Notes under the pieces: generated by a model
The model's input: the letters and a program-made list of their open reading frames with translations, nothing else
What the model was told of the DNA's origin: nothing
Database searches by the model: none
Translations under genes and position numbers: made by a program
Part shown: positions 44,686 to 53,428 of the stretch, piece after piece
Layout: each line of letters starts with the position of its first letter
Position numbering within the stretch: position 1 is the first letter of the stretch
Origin: Pseudoxanthomonas broegbernensis
GTDB lineage: Bacteria > Pseudomonadota > Gammaproteobacteria > Xanthomonadales > Xanthomonadaceae
Assembly (NCBI RefSeq): GCF_014202435.1
Contig: NZ_JACHGU010000004.1
Location: 1 to 64,000, forward strand
Length of the DNA stretch: 64,000 bases
Direction: 5' to 3'

Positions 44686-46422
44686 ATGGCCCGCCTGTCC
44701 GACGCATTCATCGACGACCTGCTCGCGCGCACCGACATCGTCGAGATCGTCGGCTCGCGCGTGCAGCTCAAGCGCAAGGGCCGCGAATACGCCGCGCCCT
44801 GCCCGTTCCACGACGAGCGCACGCCCTCGTTCTACGTCTCCCCGACCAAGCAGTTCTACCACTGCTTCGGCTGCGGCGCGCACGGCACCGCGATCAGCTT
44901 CCTGATGAACTACGACCGCCTCGAGTTCCTCGACGCGGTCGAGGAACTGGCCCGCCGCGCCGGCATCGAAGTGCCGCGCGAGACCCGGCAGAACAACCAG
45001 GACAGCGACCTGCGCGACCAGTACGCCGCGCTGGAGGCGGCGGCCAAGCTGTTCCAGCGCCAGCTCGCCGACAGCGCGCGCGCGCGCGACTACCTGGACG
45101 GCCGCGGCGTGGACGCGGGGAACCGCGCCCGCTTCGCCATCGGCTATGCCGCCGACGGCTTCTCCACGCTCAAGGACGCGCTGGGCACCGACGAGCGCCG
45201 GCTCAAGCTGCTCGACCGCACCGGCATGCTGTCCAAGAACGACCGCGGCCACGTCTACGACAAGTTCCGCGACCGGGTGATGTTCCCCATCCACGACCGG
45301 CGCGGACGGGTGATCGCCTTCGGCGGCCGCGTGCTGTCGGCGCCCGCCGACGGCAAGGATGCCGGCCCCAAGTACCTCAACTCGCCCGAGACCGCGCTGT
45401 TCCACAAGGGCCGCGAGCTGTACGGCCTGTGGCAGGCGCGCCAGGCCAACCAGAAGCTGGAGCGGCTGATCGTGGTGGAGGGCTACATGGACGTGGTGGC
45501 CCTGTTCCAGCACGGCGTCACCCAGGCCGTGGCCACCCTGGGCACCGCCACCACCCCCGACCATGCCGAACTGCTGTTCCGCAACGCGCCGGACGTGTAC
45601 TTCTGCTTCGACGGCGACGCGGCCGGCCGCCGCGCGGCATGGCGCGCGGTGGAATCGGCGCTGCCGCGGATGAAGGACGGCCGCCAGGCCTTCTTCCTGT
45701 TCCTGCCCGAGGGCGAGGACCCGGACAGCATCGTGCGCAAGGAGGGCGCCGCCGGGTTCGACGCGCGCCTGGCCCAGGCCACGCCGCTGTCGCAGTTCTT
45801 CTTCGAGGAACTGGGCCGGGACATCAACCACGCCACGCTCGACGGCCGCGCGCGGCTGGCCGAGCGCGCGCGGCCGCTGCTGGCGCAACTGCCCGACGGC
45901 GCCTTCGCCGACCTGATGCGCCAGGAACTGCAGCGCCGGACCGGCGTGGACACGGCGCGACCGGCCAGCCCGGCGCCGCGCCCGCCCGCCCGCGGCGGCG
46001 CACCGGCGCAGAGGCGCAGCCTGGTGCGCAGCGCCATCGCCCTGCTGCTGCAGCAACCGGCGCTGAGCCTGCAGATCGAGCGTCCCTACCGCTTCGCCGG
46101 GCTGCGCCTGCCCGGCATGCCGCTGCTGCTGGAGCTGCTGGAGGCGGTGGTGCAGCGGCCCGGCATCAGCACCGGCGCGCTGCTGGAGCGCTTCGCCGAG
46201 CACGAACAGGCCGACGCCCTGCGCCGGCTCGCCGCCCAGGTCCTGCCCGGCGACGAGGCCGGCTGGGCCCACGAACTGCACGACGCGGTGGCGCAACTGG
46301 AGCGGCAGACCCTGCAGCAGCGCATCGACGAACTGCAGCAGAAGCAGCGCGCGCAGGGCCTGGACGAAACCGACAAGTACGAGATGCGGATGCTGCTGCA
46401 GGCACTGGCCGGCCGCGGCTGA
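44686..46422 (+). CDS. dnaG: DNA primase
   Basis: This is the 578-residue replicative primase that makes RNA primers at the fork. The zinc-binding domain is intact (CPFHDERTPSFYVSP...FYHCFGCGAHG, the CHC2 type), followed by the catalytic core with FRDRVMFPIHDRRGRVIAFGGR and the Toprim motifs VVEGYMDVVAL and FDGDAAGRRAAWRA. The C-terminal helicase-binding domain ends LQALAGRG. A low-complexity Pro/Ala/Arg linker (RPASPAPRPPARGG) separates core and C-domain. ATGs at 44680 and 44686 both fit; the second gives the usual MARLSDAFIDDLL start. No rpoD gene follows directly. Confidence 0.96.
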   Translation: MARLSDAFIDDLLARTDIVEIVGSRVQLKRKGREYAAPCPFHDERTPSFYVSPTKQFYHCFGCGAHGTAISFLMNYDRLEFLDAVEELARRAGIEVPRETRQNNQDSDLRDQYAALEAAAKLFQRQLADSARARDYLDGRGVDAGNRARFAIGYAADGFSTLKDALGTDERRLKLLDRTGMLSKNDRGHVYDKFRDRVMFPIHDRRGRVIAFGGRVLSAPADGKDAGPKYLNSPETALFHKGRELYGLWQARQANQKLERLIVVEGYMDVVALFQHGVTQAVATLGTATTPDHAELLFRNAPDVYFCFDGDAAGRRAAWRAVESALPRMKDGRQAFFLFLPEGEDPDSIVRKEGAAGFDARLAQATPLSQFFFEELGRDINHATLDGRARLAERARPLLAQLPDGAFADLMRQELQRRTGVDTARPASPAPRPPARGGAPAQRRSLVRSAIALLLQQPALSLQIERPYRFAGLRLPGMPLLLELLEAVVQRPGISTGALLERFAEHEQADALRRLAAQVLPGDEAGWAHELHDAVAQLERQTLQQRIDELQQKQRAQGLDETDKYEMRMLLQALAGRG

Positions 46423-46454
46423 GCGGGGCCGTCCGGCATGCTAGGATCGCGCAT

Positions 46455-46575
46455 CGAAGGGGAGTAGCCCCCACACGCTGTCGTCGTCATGACGGGCTCC
46501 ACCGCCCCGGCGCAGCGGCAGGCCATGCGGCCTGTGGGCAAGACCTTCGCCGCCCCGCGGCGAAGGCGCACCGTC
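46455..46575 (+). ncRNA. yybP-ykoY manganese riboswitch
   Basis: The sequence GAAGGGGAGTAGCCCCC at 46456-46472, the stem around GTCGTC/GACG..., and GGGCAAGACCTTCGCC at 46536-46551 closing with GCGAAGGCGC match the conserved loops L1 (GGGGAGUAG) and L3 (AAGACCUU) of the yybP-ykoY class. This class binds Mn2+ and turns on exporters. An example from Xanthomonas oryzae has been crystallised. Downstream is a TerC-family gene, the commonest partner. About 260 bases separate the aptamer from the start codon, and no expression-platform terminator was resolved. Confidence 0.88.
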
Positions 46576-46834
46576 CCCGTGCATCCGATGCCTTCCGCGC
46601 CGCGGCCCCGTGACTCCCGGAGCCCGCATGCACCCTGCCGATTTCGAAACCCCGCCTTCCGCGCACGCCGGAGGCTGCGACGCCGCCATCCGGCACGCGG
46701 CTTCGTCCGCCGGCGATGCCCCCTCGCCCGCGATCGCGCCGCCCGGCCGCTGAGCCGGCCTCCCCCGCCTTCACCACGTCGCATGCACCGGCACGCCGTC
46801 AGCCTGTCGACGCACGCGACCGACCGGACCGACC
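46576..46834. other. Long leader between the riboswitch and terC
   Basis: These 259 bases hold no supported gene. They are GC-rich with several CCGCC/GGCGG segments that could form the switching structure. A short frame (ATG 46628) would encode a small Arg-poor peptide but lacks a clear ribosome site. Confidence 0.4.
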
Positions 46835-47578
46835 ATGGATACCCTGCTCACCCCCGAAATCTGGATCGCCCTGGCCACCCTGACCGCATTGGAACTGGTG
46901 CTGGGCATCGACAACATCATCTTCATCTCGATCCTGGCCGGCCGCCTGCCGCCGCAACAGCGCAACAGCGCGCGCCGGCTCGGCATCGCCGCGGCGGCGA
47001 TCACCCGCCTGGGCCTGCTGTTCACCATCACCTGGATCATCGGCCTGACCGCACCGCTGTTCGAGGCCCTCGGCCACCCGTTCTCCTGGCGCGACCTGAT
47101 CCTGATCGGCGGCGGCCTGTTCCTGATCGCCAAGGCCACCCACGAGATCCACCAGAAGATCGAAGGGGCCGGCGACGGCGACGGCCCCGGCCTGGCGCGC
47201 GCGGCCACGTCCTTCGGCGGCACCATCGTCCAGATCATGCTGCTGGACATCGTGTTCTCGCTGGACTCGATCATCACCGCGGTGGGCATGGTCGACGAGC
47301 GCTGGGTGATGGTGGCCGCGATCCTGATCTCGATCGTGTTCATGATCGGCTTCGCCGGCCCCATCGGCGACTTCGTCGAGCGCCATCCCACGGTCAAGGT
47401 GCTCGCGTTGAGCTTCCTGATCATGATCGGCCTGGTGCTGATCGCCGACGGCTTCGGCCAGCACATCTCCAAGGGCTACGTGTATGCGGCGATGGCCTTC
47501 TCGGTGTTCGTCGAGACGATCAACCTGTGGATACGCCGGCGCGAACAACGGGCCGCCGCCGCGGCCGGGGACGGCTGA
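46835..47578 (+). CDS. TerC-family membrane protein, probable Mn2+ exporter
   Basis: This 247-residue inner-membrane protein has seven helices. The TerC/YgdQ-type motifs LELVLGIDNIIFISILAGRLP (metal-binding Asp-Asn) and FGGTIVQIMLLDIVFSLDSIITAVGM (second DSI motif) are present. The soluble insert DFVERHPTVKVLALSFL lies before the last helices. TerC-family proteins export manganese, and the yybP-ykoY riboswitch upstream supports that substrate. The start at 46835 follows a short gap from a GACC-rich stretch with no clear ribosome site. Confidence 0.9.
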   Translation: MDTLLTPEIWIALATLTALELVLGIDNIIFISILAGRLPPQQRNSARRLGIAAAAITRLGLLFTITWIIGLTAPLFEALGHPFSWRDLILIGGGLFLIAKATHEIHQKIEGAGDGDGPGLARAATSFGGTIVQIMLLDIVFSLDSIITAVGMVDERWVMVAAILISIVFMIGFAGPIGDFVERHPTVKVLALSFLIMIGLVLIADGFGQHISKGYVYAAMAFSVFVETINLWIRRREQRAAAAAGDG

Positions 47579-47747
47579 GGCGCCTCCCCCGGCGATGCGG
47601 CGCACCCCACATCGCCGGCCAGGGCGGCAACGATTTCCTACAGCCCGCGCCGGGCCGCCACGGGCCACCGCCGCGGCGATTCCCGCATCAGCCTGCTTCA
47701 GCCTGCGACAAGTATCGGGCCAGGGCCGGCCGGCTTGCCGCCATGGC

Positions 47748-47774
47748 GGTCACCGGCTGAAGCCGGCTCTGCAA
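47748..47774 (-). repeat. REP-like palindromic repeat
   Basis: On the minus strand it reads TTGCAGAGCCGGCTTCAGCC then GGTGACC, a near-consensus member of the family at 16679, 36140 and 38720. It lies between the convergent terC and ctaB genes. Confidence 0.6.
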
Positions 47775-47828
47775 GAACGCGGAGACCGCGCGGCCGAGGA
47801 CCAAAGAGCGCAGACGCGCGGCGCGGCC

Positions 47829-48725
47829 TCACGCGCCCAGCAGCAGCGGCAGCCAGTGGTCGGCCAACAGGAAGGCGAACAGCGCCATCAGGTAGACGAT
47901 GGACCAGTTGAACACGCGCATGGCGAAGAACTCGTCCGGCGGGTCCAGCAGGCGCCAGGCGTACCAGAGGAACACGCTGCCCAGCACCAGCGCGCCGCCC
48001 AGGTAGAACAGGCCGCTCATGCCGAACAGCACCGGCAGCACGCTCACCTCCACCAGCAGCACCGTGTAGAACAGGATCTGCCAGCGGGTGTAGACCACGC
48101 CGTGGGTGACCGGCAGCATCGGGATCAGCGCGCGCGCGTAGTCCTGCCGGCGGAAGATCGCCAGCGCCCAGAAGTGCGGCGGCGTCCACACGAACACGAT
48201 CAGCACCAGCAGCAGCGCGTGCTGCCAGTCCCACGGCCCGTCCATGTTGGTCACCGCGGCCCAGCCCAGCAGCGGCGGCGCCGCGCCGGCCACCCCGCCG
48301 ATGACGATGTTCTGCGGCGTGGCGCGCTTGAGGAAGCCGGTGTAGACCACCGCGTAGCCGATCAGCGAGGCGAAGGTCAGCAGCGCGGTGATGGCGTTCA
48401 CCCACGCCACCAGGATCGCCATCGAGGCCGCGCCCAGCGCCAGCGCGAACACCAGCACCTGCACCGGGCGCAGCGCGCCGGTGGCCAGCGGCCGGTGCGC
48501 GGTGCGCACCATCACCTTGTCGATGCGCTGGTCGATCAGGTGGTTGATCGCCGCGGCCGAGGAAGAAGCCAGCCAGATGCCGAGCAGGCCGAACACCGCT
48601 TCGCGCGCCGGCGGCAGGCCGGGCACGGCCAGGAACATGCCCACCAGCGCGGTGAACACCAGCAGCGCGACCACGCGCGGCTTGGTCAGCTCCAGGTACT
48701 GGCGCCAGAGGGGAATGGCGCTCAT
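47829..48725 (-). CDS. ctaB: Protoheme IX farnesyltransferase (heme O synthase)
   Basis: This is a 298-residue UbiA-family prenyltransferase with nine helices that farnesylates heme b to heme O for the aa3 oxidase. The two Asp-rich motifs are [19 protein letters not shown] with [10 protein letters not shown], and the second region [47 protein letters not shown] completes the family pattern. The ATG overlaps the ctaA stop (ATGA), so heme O and heme A synthases are translationally coupled. It is the last gene of the oxidase cluster. Confidence 0.95.
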   Translation of the reverse strand: MSAIPLWRQYLELTKPRVVALLVFTALVGMFLAVPGLPPAREAVFGLLGIWLASSSAAAINHLIDQRIDKVMVRTAHRPLATGALRPVQVLVFALALGAASMAILVAWVNAITALLTFASLIGYAVVYTGFLKRATPQNIVIGGVAGAAPPLLGWAAVTNMDGPWDWQHALLLVLIVFVWTPPHFWALAIFRRQDYARALIPMLPVTHGVVYTRWQILFYTVLLVEVSVLPVLFGMSGLFYLGGALVLGSVFLWYAWRLLDPPDEFFAMRVFNWSIVYLMALFAFLLADHWLPLLLGA

Positions 48726-49909
48726 GCGACGGACTCGGGTTCCTTCAGCCGCGCCAGCAGCGTCACCAGCACGAACAGCAGCGCGGTCGCGCCGGCGTTG
48801 TGCAGCACCGCCACCGACAGCGGCAGGGCCAGCTTCACGTTGAGCACGCCCAGGCCGGCCTGGAGCGCCACCAGCAGGCCCAGCGCGAACGCCCAGCCGC
48901 GCATCCCCGGGGTGCGGTGCAGGCGCACGGCCAGCCACAGCAGGTAGGCCACCGCCACGATGGCCATCAGCCGGTGCGCCATCTGGATGGCGATGCGCGA
49001 GGCGCCGTCGAGCACGCCGCCCTCGTAGTCCACGCCGATCCCGCGCCACAGCACGAATCCCTCGCGGAAGTCCGCCGGCGGCCACCACTGGCCCACGCAG
49101 CGCGGGAAATCGAGATAGTGGTGCTCGGCGGTGATCCAGCCGCCGCCGCCGCAGGCCAGCGCGGCGTAGTTGGCGCTGGTCCAGCCGCCCAGGGCGATCT
49201 GCACGCCCAGCACCGCGATGCCCAGCGCCACCCAGCGCCGCAGCGCGCGCGCGTAGGCCAGGTGGATCGGCAGGTCGGTGGCGCGCCAGGCCATCCATGC
49301 CAGCAGCGAGAACGTGGCGAGCCCGCCGAGCAGGTGGCCCATGACGATGACCGGCTTGAGCAGCAGGGTGACCGTCCACTTGCCCAGCAGCGCCTGGAAC
49401 ACGATCACCGCCAGGGTCAGCACCGCGGCGCGCGCCAGGTCGACGTTGGACCAGCGCAGCGCGGCCAGCAGCAGTACCGCTTCGCCCGCGCCGGCCAGGG
49501 CGAAGGCCGGGCCGATGTGGCCGTACATGTAGGCCGGGATCGCCGCGGCCACCAGCAGCGAGGCGCCGACGATCTGCAGCGCGCCCAGGCGCCTGCGGCG
49601 CGCGGCCAGCAGCGCCAGCAGCAGCACCAGCACGCCCAGGCTGGCGGCCAGGTGGCGGTGGACCTGCTCGCGCCAGGCCTTGTGGGTGTCGAACGGGCGG
49701 ATCTGGCTGGCCGCGTGCCCGGCCGCGTCCTGCGACGCCGAGGGCCAGGTGGCGCGGCCGTAGCAGGTCGGCCAGTCCGGGCAGCTCAGCCCGGCGTCGG
49801 ACAGGCGCACGAAGGCGCCGAACACCACCACGCAGGCGGTCAGGATCACCGCCAGCCAGGCGATGCGGTGGAAGTGGCGGACCAGCGCGGGACGGGCGAG
49901 TGCGTTCAT
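48722..49909 (-). CDS. ctaA: Heme A synthase (COX15/CtaA)
   Basis: This 395-residue membrane enzyme oxidises heme O to heme A. It has eight helices in two halves. Heme-ligating His residues lie in [12 protein letters not shown] and [10 protein letters not shown]-like segments of the first half and in [10 protein letters not shown] and [10 protein letters not shown] of the second. The COX15 signature [17 protein letters not shown] is intact. It has two Cys near residue 230 (CGGGGW...CVGQWW), as in type 1 or 2 enzymes. It sits directly upstream of ctaB, 13 bases after the thioredoxin-like gene. Confidence 0.94.
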   Translation of the reverse strand: MNALARPALVRHFHRIAWLAVILTACVVVFGAFVRLSDAGLSCPDWPTCYGRATWPSASQDAAGHAASQIRPFDTHKAWREQVHRHLAASLGVLVLLLALLAARRRRLGALQIVGASLLVAAAIPAYMYGHIGPAFALAGAGEAVLLLAALRWSNVDLARAAVLTLAVIVFQALLGKWTVTLLLKPVIVMGHLLGGLATFSLLAWMAWRATDLPIHLAYARALRRWVALGIAVLGVQIALGGWTSANYAALACGGGGWITAEHHYLDFPRCVGQWWPPADFREGFVLWRGIGVDYEGGVLDGASRIAIQMAHRLMAIVAVAYLLWLAVRLHRTPGMRGWAFALGLLVALQAGLGVLNVKLALPLSVAVLHNAGATALLFVLVTLLARLKEPESVA

Positions 49910-49922
49910 CGGCGGCCCGGCC

Positions 49923-50492
49923 TCAACGCAGCTTCAGCAGCTTGGCCACGTCGGCGCGCAATCCGACCGGATCGGCGTGCGGCGCATAGCGCAGGATGAC
50001 GAAGCCGTGGGGGTCCACCACGTACAGCGGCACGCCCGCCGGGTCGACCGAGCGCGGCAGCGCGGCGCGCAGGCCCGCGTCCTCGCGCAGCGCGCGCAGC
50101 GCCGGCATCGCATCGGCGCCCTCGGGCGTCGCGCCCAGCCACAGGATCTCGACCTGGTCGGCGTTGTGGCCGAACAGACGCCAGACCTTGTCCAACCGCT
50201 CCAGCACTTCCGGGCACTCGGCGCCGCACTCCGCGGCCGGCACTACCGCCAGGATGCGCCAGGTGCGCGATTCCGGATTCCATGCGTACGCCTGGCCATC
50301 GGCCAGTTGCGGCGGCCGGACGCGCAGGTCCACCGGCGGGTCCAGCAGCTCGCCGTGGTTCTTCAGTCCCGCCGGCATCCAGCCGCTGAAGCGCAGCAGG
50401 CCGGCGCCCAGGGCCGAGCCGAAGAACAGGACGAACAGCGCGATCAGGATCAGGCGCCCGCGGAGGGTGCGCGCGGAATCGGAAGCGGTCAT
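49923..50492 (-). CDS. Membrane-anchored thioredoxin-like protein of the oxidase cluster
   Basis: This 189-residue protein has one N-terminal helix (LILIALFVLFFGSALGAGLL) and a periplasmic domain. The core has TWRILAVVPAAECGAECPEV with two Cys spaced by three residues. It then continues through QVEILWLGATPEG to LYVVDPHGFVILRYAP, the ending seen in Sco-type copper chaperones and thioredoxin folds. No usual Sco His ligand is seen near the end. It probably takes part in oxidase assembly, judged by position between SURF1 and ctaA. The exact family is not recognised with certainty. Confidence 0.75.
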   Translation of the reverse strand: MTASDSARTLRGRLILIALFVLFFGSALGAGLLRFSGWMPAGLKNHGELLDPPVDLRVRPPQLADGQAYAWNPESRTWRILAVVPAAECGAECPEVLERLDKVWRLFGHNADQVEILWLGATPEGADAMPALRALREDAGLRAALPRSVDPAGVPLYVVDPHGFVILRYAPHADPVGLRADVAKLLKLR

Positions 50493-50555
50493 GCCGTCGA
50501 TTTTCGCATGACCAGCCGCGGGAAGGGTTTTTGCGTGGCCGTCATCGCCCTGCGC

Positions 50556-51296
50556 TCAGGCCCGTGGCCGGCGGCGGCCGCGCAAGGTCAGCACCAGCGC
50601 GACCACCAGCACCGCCGCGGCCAGCGCGAACCATTGCACCGCATAGCCCAGGTGCCGCTGCGGCGGCAGCGTGTTGGGCAGCAGTTCCAGGTCCCGCGCG
50701 TAGCCCAGCGGCAGCGCCGGGTCCAGGCGCAGGATGCGCGGGGCCAGCGCCGGCAGGCCCAGCGCGGCGGCCACGGCGGCCGGCTCCAGGTCCATCGCCA
50801 GCAGCGTCCCGGCGCCGCGCTGCGCCTCCACCGAGCGCAGCAGGCCGGGCGAGGGCGGCGGCAGCAGCAGGCCTTCGACGCGCCCGGCATCGGGCAGCGC
50901 CACTGTCGGCAGGCGGCGGTCGCCCGGCAGCGGCAGCCAGCCCAGTTCGACCAGCAGTGCAGGGGCGGCATCGCCGCCATCGGCCTCCGGCAGGAAGACG
51001 CGATAGGCGCGCACGCCGGGATGGCCGTCGCGGCTCTGGTTGTCCAGCAATACCGCCGGCAGCGCCGCGAAGCGGCCGGCGCCGGCGGCCCAGTCGTAGT
51101 CGCGCGCGCGCGCCGGATCGGCGGCCCGGGCCAGCGGCACCGCCTGGCGCTGCCGCAGCACCTGGGCCGAGGCATCCAGCAGCGCCTGCTTGGCCTGCAT
51201 GCGCTGCAGTTGCCAGCCGCCCAGGCCGGCGAACAATACGGCCACGGCCAGCGCCAGGGCCCACCCGACCGGCAGCGGCATACGCCGCCGGCTCAC
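50556..51296 (-). CDS. SURF1-family oxidase assembly protein
   Basis: This 246-residue inner-membrane protein with one helix at each end (LALAVAVLFAGLGGWQLQRM and VQWFALAAAVLVVALVLTLR) is the SURF1/Shy1 layout. It has LGGWQLQRMQAK, GVRAYRVFLP, LLVELGWLPLP and GYAVQWFALA. SURF1 proteins help insert heme a into CtaD. The GTG at 51296 has a GGAGG eight bases upstream; the ATG at 51281 is the alternative. It is divergent from the twin-helix gene. Confidence 0.88.
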   Translation of the reverse strand: MSRRRMPLPVGWALALAVAVLFAGLGGWQLQRMQAKQALLDASAQVLRQRQAVPLARAADPARARDYDWAAGAGRFAALPAVLLDNQSRDGHPGVRAYRVFLPEADGGDAAPALLVELGWLPLPGDRRLPTVALPDAGRVEGLLLPPPSPGLLRSVEAQRGAGTLLAMDLEPAAVAAALGLPALAPRILRLDPALPLGYARDLELLPNTLPPQRHLGYAVQWFALAAAVLVVALVLTLRGRRRPRA

Positions 51297-51374
51297 CGCC
51301 CGCCTCCACACGCCGGCGGCGCCATGGCCTGCGATAATGGAGGACTCTTCCGCGCGCCCGACGAGGCCGAACCC

Positions 51375-51593
51375 GTGAACGATTCGCTCAAGATCCTGAT
51401 CGTGGTGGCGTTCCTGCTGGTCATCCTGTGGAACCTCGGCTCGGCCCTGTACTACCTGATGGTCGACCGCGGCCAGAGCAAGCGTACCGTCAATGCGCTC
51501 ACCCGGCGCATCGGCCTGTCGGTGGCGCTGATCCTGCTGGTGATCCTGGGCATCTGGACCGGGGTGATCCAGCCGCACGGCGTGGGCCGGTAG
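51375..51593 (+). CDS. DUF2909-type twin transmembrane protein
   Basis: This is a 72-residue protein with two helices (ILIVVAFLLVILWNLGSALYYL and LSVALILLVILGIWTGVI) separated by the basic loop DRGQSKRTVNALTRR. It matches the small DUF2909 family often found in oxidase clusters. Its function is unknown, possibly in assembly or stability of the aa3 complex. It is the only plus-strand gene in the cluster, between SURF1 and ctaE, and has a GTG start. Confidence 0.85.
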   Translation: MNDSLKILIVVAFLLVILWNLGSALYYLMVDRGQSKRTVNALTRRIGLSVALILLVILGIWTGVIQPHGVGR

Positions 51594-51631
51594 GCCCCGC
51601 ACCGCGCGACGCGCCCGGGCCAGGAACGACA

Positions 51632-51652
51632 CGGGCGCCACTGGGGCGCCCG
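51632..51652. terminator. Possible bidirectional terminator hairpin
   Basis: CGGGCGCC pairs with GGCGCCCG across a five-base loop between the convergent DUF2909 and ctaE genes. There is no T run, so the assignment is tentative. Confidence 0.4.
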
Positions 51653-51714
51653 GGGCAGGCCTGCAGGCAGGCCCGAGACGCGGGGAACCGGACTCGCCGG
51701 CTCCCCTCATCGCC

Positions 51715-52590
51715 TCACAGCACGTAGACGAACAGGAACAGGCCCAGCCACACCACGTCCACGAAGTGCCAGTACCAGGCCGCCGCCTCGAAGCCGAAGT
51801 GGCGGTCGCGGGTGAAGTGGCCCTTGAACGCCCTGCCCCACATCACCGCCAGCATGATGGTGCCCAGCGCCACGTGCACGCCGTGGAAGCCGGTGAGCAT
51901 GAAGAAGGTCGAGCCGTAGATGCCCGAGCCCAGGGTCAGGTTCAGCTCCCGGTAGGCGTGGACGTATTCCTCCGCCTGGAAGAACAGGAACACCATGCCC
52001 AGGACCACCGTCAGCCCCAGCCACAGCAGCAGCGCACCGCGCTTGCCGGCCTTGAGCGCGTGGTGGGCGATGGTCAGGGTCACGCCCGAGGTCAGCAGGA
52101 TCAGGGTGTTGACCAGCGGCAGGCCCCAGGCCGGGATGGTCTGGAACTGCCCGCCCACCTGGCCCGGGCCGGCGCTCGGCCAGGCGGCGCTGTAGCCGTC
52201 CCACAGCAAGGCGTTGGTCATCACCCCGTCGCCCTCGCCGCCCAGCCACGGCAGGGTGAACTGGCGGGTGTAGAACAGCGCGCTGAAGAAGGCGCCGAAG
52301 AACATCACCTCGGAGAAGATGAACCAGATCATCCCCATCCGGAACGAGCCGTCGACCTGCCGGTTGTAGTGGCCGCCCTGCGACTCGCGGATGACCTCGC
52401 CGAACCAGTAGAACAGGGTGGCGATCATCATCGCGATGCCGGTGAAGAACGCCCACTTGCCCCAGGCGACCTCGTTGAACCAGATGGCCACGCCCATCAC
52501 CAGGACGAACATCGACGCCGATGCGAAGATCGGCGCCTTGCTCCTGGCCGGCACGAAGTAGTTGGTGGCGTCGGTCGGGGGTTGGGCCAT
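51715..52590 (-). CDS. ctaE: Cytochrome c oxidase subunit III
   Basis: This is a 291-residue seven-helix subunit of the aa3-type oxidase. Conserved stretches are YFVPARSKAPIF at the start, WFIFSEVMFFGAFFSALFYTR, QAEEYVHAYRELNLTLGSGIYGSTFFMLTGFHGVHVALG and the closing FEAAAWYWHFVDVVWLGLFLFVYVL. Subunit III stabilises turnover of subunit I. It is the fifth gene of the operon (after DUF2244, ctaC, ctaD, the small gene and ctaG), 23 bases after ctaG. Confidence 0.96.
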   Translation of the reverse strand: MAQPPTDATNYFVPARSKAPIFASASMFVLVMGVAIWFNEVAWGKWAFFTGIAMMIATLFYWFGEVIRESQGGHYNRQVDGSFRMGMIWFIFSEVMFFGAFFSALFYTRQFTLPWLGGEGDGVMTNALLWDGYSAAWPSAGPGQVGGQFQTIPAWGLPLVNTLILLTSGVTLTIAHHALKAGKRGALLLWLGLTVVLGMVFLFFQAEEYVHAYRELNLTLGSGIYGSTFFMLTGFHGVHVALGTIMLAVMWGRAFKGHFTRDRHFGFEAAAWYWHFVDVVWLGLFLFVYVL

Positions 52591-52613
52591 GGCGTGGGTA
52601 TCCGTTGCTCTGG

Positions 52614-53210
52614 TCAGGGCGCCGCGTGCGGCATGTTCGAGGCCGAGGCCGCGCCCAGTCGCGCGGTCAAGGCATCGTTCTTGAAGAAAGTGTAGGACAG
52701 GGTGATGGTCTTCACGTCGGCCGGCAGGCCGGGGTCGACGACGAAGCGCACCGGCATGTCGCGCTGCTCGCCCGGCTCCAGGGTCTGGGCGGTGAAGCAG
52801 AAGCACTCGGTCTTGGTGAAGTAGCCCGAGGCCCGCGCCGGCGCCACCGAGGGCACCGCGCTGCCGACGATGGCGTGGTCGCTGTCGTTGCGGGCGAAGT
52901 ACAGGGCCTCGTTCAACTCGCCCGGCACCACCTTCATGGTCAGTTGCTCGGGGTGGAACGCCCACGGCAGCTTGGAGTTCACCCCGCCGTCGAACTGCAC
53001 GGTCACCGTGCGCGACTGCCGCGCCGCCGCCGCGGCCGCGCCCTCGCGCACCTGCCCCGGCCCCTGCTCCAGGCGAATGCCGAACACCTTCTCGCAGGCG
53101 ACCCGGTACAGCGGCACCAGCGAGAAGGTGAAGGCGAACGCGGCCAGCGCCACGCCGACCAGCTTCAGCCCGCCCGCGCCGCGCTTGTCCGGGGTCCGCG
53201 GCGCGCTCAT
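52614..53210 (-). CDS. ctaG: Cytochrome c oxidase assembly protein CtaG/Cox11
   Basis: This is a 198-residue periplasmic copper chaperone anchored by one N-terminal helix (LVGVALAAFAFTFSLVPLYRVAC). It delivers copper to the CuB site of CtaD. Family motifs are PLYRVACEKVFG, WAFHPEQLTMKVVPGE, and the copper-binding YFTKTECFCFTAQTLEPGE with the CxC pair. Its start overlaps the stop of the upstream 43-codon gene (ATGA), fixing the start at 53210. Confidence 0.95.
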   Translation of the reverse strand: MSAPRTPDKRGAGGLKLVGVALAAFAFTFSLVPLYRVACEKVFGIRLEQGPGQVREGAAAAAARQSRTVTVQFDGGVNSKLPWAFHPEQLTMKVVPGELNEALYFARNDSDHAIVGSAVPSVAPARASGYFTKTECFCFTAQTLEPGEQRDMPVRFVVDPGLPADVKTITLSYTFFKNDALTARLGAASASNMPHAAP

Positions 53211-53338
53211 GCCGCCAGCACCCCGGACAGGATGAACGCGACGTAGATCGCGATCGCGATGACGCCGACCACCCACGCCGTGCGCATCACGCCCTTGCGG
53301 CGCTGCGTGCGGTCCTGGTTGTCGGTCGGTGCGGTCAC
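53207..53338 (-). CDS. 43-residue single-helix protein between ctaD and ctaG
   Basis: From GTG 53338 the minus strand encodes a 43-residue protein. A polar N-terminus (TAPTDNQDRTQRRKG) precedes one helix (TAWVVGVIAIAIYVAFILSG), ending VLAA. An AGGA ribosome site lies ten bases upstream. The stop overlaps the ctaG start (ATGA), so ctaG translation should be coupled to it. Small single-helix proteins at this position occur in other xanthomonad-type oxidase clusters and are thought to aid assembly. Composition and coupling make this a real gene despite its size. Confidence 0.8.
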   Translation of the reverse strand: MTAPTDNQDRTQRRKGVMRTAWVVGVIAIAIYVAFILSGVLAA

Positions 53339-53428
53339 GTCGTTTTCCTGTCCAATCCCGGCACATGGATGCGCCGGCTTTTGCGAGGGACCCGCATCAA
53401 CGATGCGGGCCTTTGCGAGGAACCCGCC

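Noticed and set aside
46489-46834. Plus-strand frame across the terC leader and into terC in another frame
   Set aside because: It runs through the riboswitch and out of frame through terC; the product has no family features.
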